This document shows positions 58,972-64,000 of a stretch of 64,000 nt of DNA, piece by piece. Origin of the DNA: Chitinophagaceae bacterium UBA4407 (GTDB lineage Bacteria > Bacteroidota > Bacteroidia > Chitinophagales > Chitinophagaceae); the NCBI GenBank assembly GCA_002390845.1, contig DGQT01000081.1:1-64000 (forward strand), in the 5' to 3' direction. A model generated the notes under the pieces. The model was given only the letters and a program-made list of their open reading frames with translations, did not search any database and was not told where the DNA came from. The position numbers and the translations under genes are program-made. Position 1 is the stretch's first letter, and every line of letters begins with the position of its first letter.

Positions 58972-60216
58972 TTATTTTTTTATAGTATCAAGATCAACAC
59001 CCAACAATTGCAGGGTAAGTTGTTTTAACGAACCGTAATCGCCCTGTAAGTGAATGGTTGTTTGCTTGTATTCGCCTGTTTCGCCTATCTTTAATTCCAG
59101 TGCCGGTGATGAAGATTCTATTTCGTAGAAAGGCCCCATTTGTGTGCCATCGGCAAGCGGGCCATCATTGTACGAATTGATGACATCGCCTTTGTATGGT
59201 TCTTTTTGAATTTCCCATTTGCTGTTTACATAAGGTGCATCTTTATTTACCTGTGGCAATAAAATTGTTAGTACATTTTTTTCAAAATCAAAGCTGGCTG
59301 CAATTGGTTTTGCAACTAAAGGTGAGAGGCCGATCTTGCTCCTGTATTTACCATCACAGCTAAAATACAATACACTGTCTTTAACCTGCAAACGTTCTGT
59401 GGGTAGTGTACCAAAATAATTATCAGTTATGTAAGAACGTGCGTTGGCAATGCGGTGAAAGGGAATAACAACAACAGTTTTGGGTGAAGGCGTAAACATA
59501 CCGAGGAGCCAGATAGATATTAATCCTTTTTCTTTTACCCAATCATTGTTACCGGTATTGGTAATTTTATTATCGGTTTCAAAGCCTGCAAAATGAATGT
59601 TCCCTGGAATAGAAGCTTGCAGTATTGTACTGCCCTGTTCTTTTGTAAGCAATTTTATACTACGTTCAATATTAATATCGAATATAGTTCCGCTGTAATT
59701 ACTGAAGCTGGCTTGTTTGGTAAAAATTGCAGAGGATTTATCGGGTTGGGTTACATCGTAAGCTTCAGTATCAATTACTGCCGGTACCTGCCAGTGTGTA
59801 ATATTAAATGAATCGCCACCTTTAAAATACAGCGAGTACTGACCGCCTTCAGGCCCCATCCAGAAACGTTCTTCCCCGCCTACAGGGTTGAACTGCTTTT
59901 TCTTTTCTGATGCACTGATAAGATTGTAATTCATCCAGCCAAAACTGGTGCCGGTATCGCCTGTTGCAGTACTCGTCATTACCCTTCCCTGGTAATCTGC
60001 GGATAGCAACACTTTGGAATTTCCATCTTCGCTGATCAACTCTGCAACTTTGCCTGTATGCTGTCTGAGAAATGCTGCATCGTAGGCATAGGTGCCCTTG
60101 GCAGCGGTATCTTTTACAGGTATGGATTTTTGCTCCGGAGCGTTATTGCATGCAGTAACAGACAGCACTAAAGCAAGCAGGTAAAAACATTGAATGTTAC
60201 AATTGATTTTATTCAT
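58972..60216 (-). CDS. DUF6786 lipoprotein
   Basis: A 414-residue exported lipoprotein: MNKINCNIQCFYLLALVLSVTAC with a lipobox Cys at residue 23. The mature part is a beta-rich domain resembling galactose-mutarotase-like folds (GRVMTSTATGDTGTSFGWMNYNLI, GGEERFWMGPEGGQYSLYFKGG) and matches DUF6786 as far as I can tell. It may bind or isomerise a sugar at the cell surface. First gene of the minus-strand sugar operon. Confidence 0.87.
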   Translation of the reverse strand: MNKINCNIQCFYLLALVLSVTACNNAPEQKSIPVKDTAAKGTYAYDAAFLRQHTGKVAELISEDGNSKVLLSADYQGRVMTSTATGDTGTSFGWMNYNLISASEKKKQFNPVGGEERFWMGPEGGQYSLYFKGGDSFNITHWQVPAVIDTEAYDVTQPDKSSAIFTKQASFSNYSGTIFDINIERSIKLLTKEQGSTILQASIPGNIHFAGFETDNKITNTGNNDWVKEKGLISIWLLGMFTPSPKTVVVIPFHRIANARSYITDNYFGTLPTERLQVKDSVLYFSCDGKYRSKIGLSPLVAKPIAASFDFEKNVLTILLPQVNKDAPYVNSKWEIQKEPYKGDVINSYNDGPLADGTQMGPFYEIESSSPALELKIGETGEYKQTTIHLQGDYGSLKQLTLQLLGVDLDTIKK

Positions 60217-60590
60217 TCGGCAATATGTCGTTAGAAGTAATTCGTTACTACCATTCTGTTGTTTAACTTCAAAATGGTATAATGCAACTGACCTGTGGTA
60301 AATATCTTTAAAAAATATTAATACAAGAACAATAAATTAAATTCTTTTGAACAGCAGCATTTTTCTTTTCGCCGCTGCGGTTGAAAATCTACGCTTCGGT
60401 AAAAGTTCCCTCAACTTTCAACAGCACAAGTGTGCGACGCAAGAGGCGATGCCATGAAATACTTCTGCCAGGCTAAAAATAAATTTCAACAACAACCGTT
60501 TGAATTTTTTTTTGTGGGTTTGAATAGAAAAAAATAGTGCTACATTGGGTTTCCTTTTTTAAAAATTTTTATTTCCAAACGATACTTGCT
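60217..60590. other. 374-base divergent region of the sugar cluster
   Basis: Between the DUF6786 gene and the sugar-porter gene. Holds one repeat half (60390-60480); the rest is AT-rich with no clear promoter match. Confidence 0.4.
60390..60480 (-). repeat. Intergenic repeat, reverse half (core 60424-60442)
   Basis: ACGCTTCGGTAAAAGTTCCC, core GCACAAGTGTGCGACGCAA, AGAGGCGATGCCATGAAAT, outer CTGCCAGGCTAAAAAT. The AGGCGATGCCATGAAAT arm is identical to that beside the variant-B core at 25453. Confidence 0.92.
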
Positions 60591-61946
60591 ATGAATAATA
60601 ATAAACTCGTTCTCTGGTCGGTAGTCGCAGCATTAGCCGGATTTATTTTTGGATTTGATACGGTAGTAATTTCAGGCGCCAATCAGCCCATACAAGAACT
60701 CTGGCATACTACTCCCCTGTTTCATGGCTTCTTTATCATGTCGATGGCTTTATGGGGAACGGTTATCGGGGCAATCTTTGGTGGCATACCCACTGAAAAA
60801 TATGGACGTAAAAAAGTGTTGCTATGGATAGGCATTTTATTTAGCTTATCGGCCATTGGTTCTGCACTTGCTCCTGACCCTTATATATTTTCATTTTTTC
60901 GTTTTATTGGCGGGTTGGGTATTGGCGTATCTTCTGTTGCAGCGCCCACTTATATTTCAGAAATATCTACTCCTAAAACAAGGGGCCGCCTTGCTGGTAT
61001 GTACCAGTTTAATATTGTGTTCGGAATTTTTGTAGCATACTTCTCTAACTATTTACTAAAGGGTGTTGGCGGCATTAACGACTGGCGCTGGATGCTGGGC
61101 GTAATGGCCATTCCTTCGCTTATTTATACGGCTTTGGTGTTTAGCGTGCCTGAGAGTCCGCGTTGGTTAATTACCATAAAAAATAATCTAGCACGAGCAA
61201 GAGAAATTCTTGTGATGATTGGTGCCGATGATCCTGACAAAGAAATCAACGGAATTATTGCCGCGAATAATACAATCAAAGCAAGCCTTGGCAATGAAAA
61301 ATTATTCTTTAATAAAAAGTATAAGGCAGTTTTATGGCTGGCATTTTTCATTGCATTCTTTAATCAATGGAGTGGCATTAATTTCATCTTATACTATGCC
61401 CCGCAAATTTTACAAAGTGCAGGCATTGCAGCAAAAGATTCACTGGCAAGTTCAATTGCATTCGGTGGCACCAACCTTATTTTTACTTTTGTTGGCTTGT
61501 ACCTGATTGACCGCATTGGCCGGAAACAGTTGCTGATTATAGGTTCGCTTGGTTATATTTTAAGTCTTGTATCTGTAGCGGTATGTTTTAAATTACAGGT
61601 TGGCAATACTGTTTTACTAACGTCATTAATATTTTTCATTGCTTCTCATGCAGTTGGGCAGGGAGCGGTGATCTGGGTTTTTATTTCCGAAATATTCCCT
61701 AACAATGTGCGTGCATTGGGGCAGTCTTTTGGTGCAAGTGTACACTGGGTTTTTGCTGCAATCATTACACTAATTACTCCATATTTCTTAGATAAAGACA
61801 GCGGCGTATTTGGCGATAACCCCTGGCCTATATTCGCCTTCTTTGCTTTCATGATGGTGCTGCAATTGGTTTGGGTACTTACCAAGATGCCTGAAACAAA
61901 AGGTGTTTCACTTGAAGATCTTGAAAAGAAACTGATACATGAGTAA
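60591..61946 (+). CDS. Sugar-porter family MFS transporter
   Basis: A 451-residue proton-linked sugar transporter with 12 membrane helices. Signature sequences: GFDTVVISGANQPI in TM1, EKYGRKKVL after TM2, PTYISEISTPKTRGRLAGMYQFNIVFGI, PESPRWL at the end of TM6, and QWSGINFILYYAPQIL in TM7, followed by the late PETKGVSLEDLEKK. The best match is the XylE/GalP-like group. The ATG at 60591 is preferred since upstream codons add a non-family tail. It is divergent from the DUF6786-FAH-FucP-GH172 group. Confidence 0.95.
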   Translation: MNNNKLVLWSVVAALAGFIFGFDTVVISGANQPIQELWHTTPLFHGFFIMSMALWGTVIGAIFGGIPTEKYGRKKVLLWIGILFSLSAIGSALAPDPYIFSFFRFIGGLGIGVSSVAAPTYISEISTPKTRGRLAGMYQFNIVFGIFVAYFSNYLLKGVGGINDWRWMLGVMAIPSLIYTALVFSVPESPRWLITIKNNLARAREILVMIGADDPDKEINGIIAANNTIKASLGNEKLFFNKKYKAVLWLAFFIAFFNQWSGINFILYYAPQILQSAGIAAKDSLASSIAFGGTNLIFTFVGLYLIDRIGRKQLLIIGSLGYILSLVSVAVCFKLQVGNTVLLTSLIFFIASHAVGQGAVIWVFISEIFPNNVRALGQSFGASVHWVFAAIITLITPYFLDKDSGVFGDNPWPIFAFFAFMMVLQLVWVLTKMPETKGVSLEDLEKKLIHE

Positions 61947-61949
61947 GGT

Positions 61950-62041
61950 ATTTTTTTGTACCAGGCATAGAATATGAATGAAGCTTTTGTTGCGTCGCAC
62001 ACTTGTACGTTCTGATTATATATTGAGCTTTTATTTTAGCG
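61950..62041 (+). repeat. Intergenic repeat, forward half (core 61990-62008)
   Basis: TTTTTTTGTACCAGGC, AAGCTTTTG, perfect core, then GTTCTGATTATATATTGAGC and TTTTATTTTAGCG. With 62155-62225 forms an empty pair of about 276 bases. Confidence 0.94.
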
Positions 62042-62154
62042 TAGGTCAAAATAACTTTTTCTTTAAGCTTTACCATTAACGCCTTACCCTTTCACAGAAG
62101 GCTTTTATCTTTAGTTTCAGGTCACCCTTCGGAAGACTTGGAAAAACGGGGAAA

Positions 62155-62225
62155 AGATATTCAACTGCAGAAATGTGCGATGCAATAAACGATGCGTATA
62201 ATATTATAAATTATAAAAAAAATCC
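62155..62225 (-). repeat. Intergenic repeat, reverse half (core 62167-62185)
   Basis: Core GCAGAAATGTGCGATGCAA with three changes from the best copies; the outer arm is only an A-rich end. Confidence 0.7.
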
Positions 62226-62300
62226 CTTGTCTTTTTTAAATTGTATTTCAAACCTGTAAAATAAGTCTTTCCCATAACTTTATACTCATGTGAAGTTTTT

Positions 62301-64000
62301 ATGAAATTACGCTGCTGTTTCTTTCTTGTTTTTTTTACTATTACCTGTAAAGAAATCTTTTCTCAGCAGCATTGTGATACGCTTGCCTACCAAACACTGT
62401 ACCTTGTTAATAAATACTCCGGGTTATTTCCCCAAAAATTATTTATAGGTAAAGACTATATGTATTCTGTTTCTACGAGTTCGCCTTCTGATACCTGGCG
62501 GGGCGAAGGCTCGGAAATAATACTGATGAAACTTACTTTAAATGGAACGCCTTTATGGAGTAAAAATATTGGCGTTTCGGGACCGGCTTTTCAAAATGGC
62601 GATTTTCTTTTAGACGCCAAACAAACAAAAGACGGCGGTTTTATTTTTGCCGGGCTAACACAGGGAGATCATAATTCATCTTATGATGGCTGGCTTGCAA
62701 AACTCGACCAGGACGGGAACGTGCAATGGACCTCAACTTATGATTCCCGCGCAAGCAAGTTGAACAATGTAATACAATTGGAGGATGGAAGTTTTATTGC
62801 AACAGGTGTGCAGTACACAAATTTTACGCTTGATGTATTTCAAAATGTTTCAAGGGTTTACAATAGTGAAATGTTTATGATACACACAGATAAAGATGGA
62901 AAAAAAATATGGGCCAGGGCAGTTTTTTCACGGGATCTTAATGAACCATTTTCTGTAACACAATTACGCGATGGAAATATTGCAATAGCAGGTTTTACAA
63001 GAAACAATGGTTATTCCGATATACCGCTTTATTTTATTGCTAAAATTGATATAACTACCGGTGCCTTTCTGTGGACGAATGGTTATGCTTATCCTGAAAA
63101 TTTTTCTTTTCAACCGTCAATAAAAGAAATGCCTGACGGCAGGTTGTGTATACACGATGGAAATAATATTATGTATTTTGATGCAAACGGAAACGCAATA
63201 AAAAACTTTCTCTTTACAATCGATGATCCCAACTGGCAGGAATATACTTTCGTTAAATATATAGGCACTACTTCAGACGGACAGGATTGCTATTCCTATT
63301 TCAAATCCCGTACCTGTGGATTGTTTAAAATCAGGAACGATTCTGCTGTAACCTGGGCACATACTTATCGCGTAAGTAAATTGCTTGCATCTATGTCAGA
63401 ACTGCGGGATGTGGTTATAATAAACGATAACTTTTATATACTTACTCAGGTTCAGGCCGATGACTTTCCGGGTGTAAAAGCAAACTACTATGCATATATT
63501 TTAAAAGCAAATGCCGAAGGTAAAACCACCTGTACAGATACAATCAGACAGCGATTTATTTTTACCAGCGATTGGCCGCGAAGTGTGCCAGTACCTCAAT
63601 TTCAAGATGATGGTTCGCCGCTTTTTCCTTTATTCCGTGCCATTCATTCTAATGACCAGGCGCCTTACAGCGTAAAAGATTGTTTTACCGCGTCTTGCTG
63701 CAACGATACTTTGATGTATAAAAATGTATTTATCTGCGCAGGAAGTAATTATAAATTACCTGATGGAAAATCGGTTTCTGAGGCAGGCGTTTATCCAACT
63801 CCTTTTAAAAATTTCAAAGGTTGCGATAGTGTAATTTTTACTACAGTAACCTTACAGCAGCCCGTAACGGTTTCTTTAAAGAACGATACTTGTTTTGCAA
63901 AAAGCGATATTATCACCTACCGGCTAAAGTATCAGCAGCCTGTGCAATACCATTGGCAGGATGGCTCTTCTGATTCTGTTTATAATGCCACACAACCCGG
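62301..64000 (+). CDS. Large exported protein, truncated by the window edge
   Basis: The open frame continues past position 64000 (566 full codons visible). The N-terminus MKLRCCFFLVFFTITCKEIFSQ is a signal peptide. Residues about 50-330 show loose repeats of the type LxxxDGGFIxAGxTxG...DxWLxKLDxDGN (for example TKDGGFIFAGLTQGDHN, and DGWLAKLDQDGNVQW), the pattern of beta-propeller-like proteins in this phylum. From about 490, CDSVIFTTVTLQQPVTVS and HWQDGSSDSVYNATQPG recall repeats of gliding-motility-associated, type IX-secreted proteins. The C-terminal sorting domain would be outside the window. Confidence 0.82.
   Translation, partial: MKLRCCFFLVFFTITCKEIFSQQHCDTLAYQTLYLVNKYSGLFPQKLFIGKDYMYSVSTSSPSDTWRGEGSEIILMKLTLNGTPLWSKNIGVSGPAFQNGDFLLDAKQTKDGGFIFAGLTQGDHNSSYDGWLAKLDQDGNVQWTSTYDSRASKLNNVIQLEDGSFIATGVQYTNFTLDVFQNVSRVYNSEMFMIHTDKDGKKIWARAVFSRDLNEPFSVTQLRDGNIAIAGFTRNNGYSDIPLYFIAKIDITTGAFLWTNGYAYPENFSFQPSIKEMPDGRLCIHDGNNIMYFDANGNAIKNFLFTIDDPNWQEYTFVKYIGTTSDGQDCYSYFKSRTCGLFKIRNDSAVTWAHTYRVSKLLASMSELRDVVIINDNFYILTQVQADDFPGVKANYYAYILKANAEGKTTCTDTIRQRFIFTSDWPRSVPVPQFQDDGSPLFPLFRAIHSNDQAPYSVKDCFTASCCNDTLMYKNVFICAGSNYKLPDGKSVSEAGVYPTPFKNFKGCDSVIFTTVTLQQPVTVSLKNDTCFAKSDIITYRLKYQQPVQYHWQDGSSDSVYNATQP

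Noticed and set aside
9706..62041. Repeat halves as classical rho-independent terminators
   Set aside because: The T-run precedes the stem-forming part when read from the upstream gene, and several genes have a separate proper terminator just before the half.
62081..62106. Terminator of the sugar-porter gene
   Set aside because: The stem GCCTT/AAGGC is only 5 base pairs with a 12-base loop, and it lies inside an inverted repeat pair.
979..62225. CRISPR array from the many repeated cores
   Set aside because: The copies are dispersed, occur in both orientations and have no regular spacers or cas genes.
1..64000. tRNA or rRNA genes
   Set aside because: No intergenic region shows a cloverleaf with a T-loop GTTCRANYC context or a conserved rRNA stretch by eye; a covariance-model scan would be decisive.

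Overview
The window is an ordinary-looking chromosomal stretch from a member of the Bacteroidota, most likely family Chitinophagaceae. The evidence is low GC, Bacteroidota-type promoters (-7 boxes of the form TAnnTTTG ahead of valS, ahcY and yceI), clade-typical proteins (BT_3928-type DoxX/thioredoxin-like protein, tandem DUF1599 protein beside folP, GH172, DUF6786, FAS1 lipoproteins) and agmatine deiminase plus N-carbamoylputrescine amidase for polyamines. I saw no rRNA, tRNA, CRISPR array, prophage or complete insertion sequence.

Layout. 0-13.9 kb is housekeeping: tex, an exonuclease/GIY-YIG fusion, valS, PAP2, PrsW, a cold-shock protein, an O-methyltransferase, Lrp and ahcY. 14-18.3 kb holds an ADP-ribosylglycohydrolase, a ParE-type toxin-antitoxin pair, and yceI beside a Crp/Fnr regulator with an FNR/HcpR-like palindrome between them. 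18.7-21.5 kb is a FAS1 lipoprotein and a LytS/LytR pair. 21.7-28 kb has a PPC protein, an EEP-family enzyme, lepA and the aguA/aguB polyamine genes, split by a small repeat-flanked element carrying a frameshifted four-helix-bundle gene. 28-44.8 kb holds a TPR protein, an LptF/G permease, a Tat-type superoxide dismutase, a CDF transporter, PlsC, an orphan ABC permease, the BT_3928-DUF1599-folP group, rocD and a secreted ChbG-like protein. 45-55.2 kb is a stress-protein neighbourhood: YtxH, holin-III-like protein, a PDEVVIP-repeat protein, Dps, low-affinity iron permease family, CsbD, an Lmo0937-like mini membrane protein, a CHASE3 histidine kinase, an orphan receiver and an NtrC-type regulator. 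55.4-62 kb is a sugar cluster (GH172, FucP-type symporter, FAH-fold enzyme, DUF6786, sugar-porter MFS). A large secreted protein runs off the right edge.

The dominant unexplained feature is a dense family of dispersed intergenic repeats: about 40 copies in 64 kb, none inside a recognised gene. Each half has a T-run, a GAGCCCGGC-like box, AAGCTT, the 19-base core TTGCGTCGCACACTTGTAC and, in better copies, an inner arm TTGAGCTTTTACCGAAGCG. Halves often occur as inverted pairs, some empty (about 150-270 bp), others enclosing whole genes. The T-run end usually faces the 3' end of a gene. Two core variants (TTGTGTCACTCACTTGTAC and a TTGCCACGCTCGGTTCA type) share the outer arms; the first carries a compensatory change in a small palindrome. 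A second repeat class, inverted arrays of GTCCGAAAGTC-like units, flanks the four-helix-bundle gene, enters the aguA reading frame, and recurs as an empty miniature 1.2 kb away.
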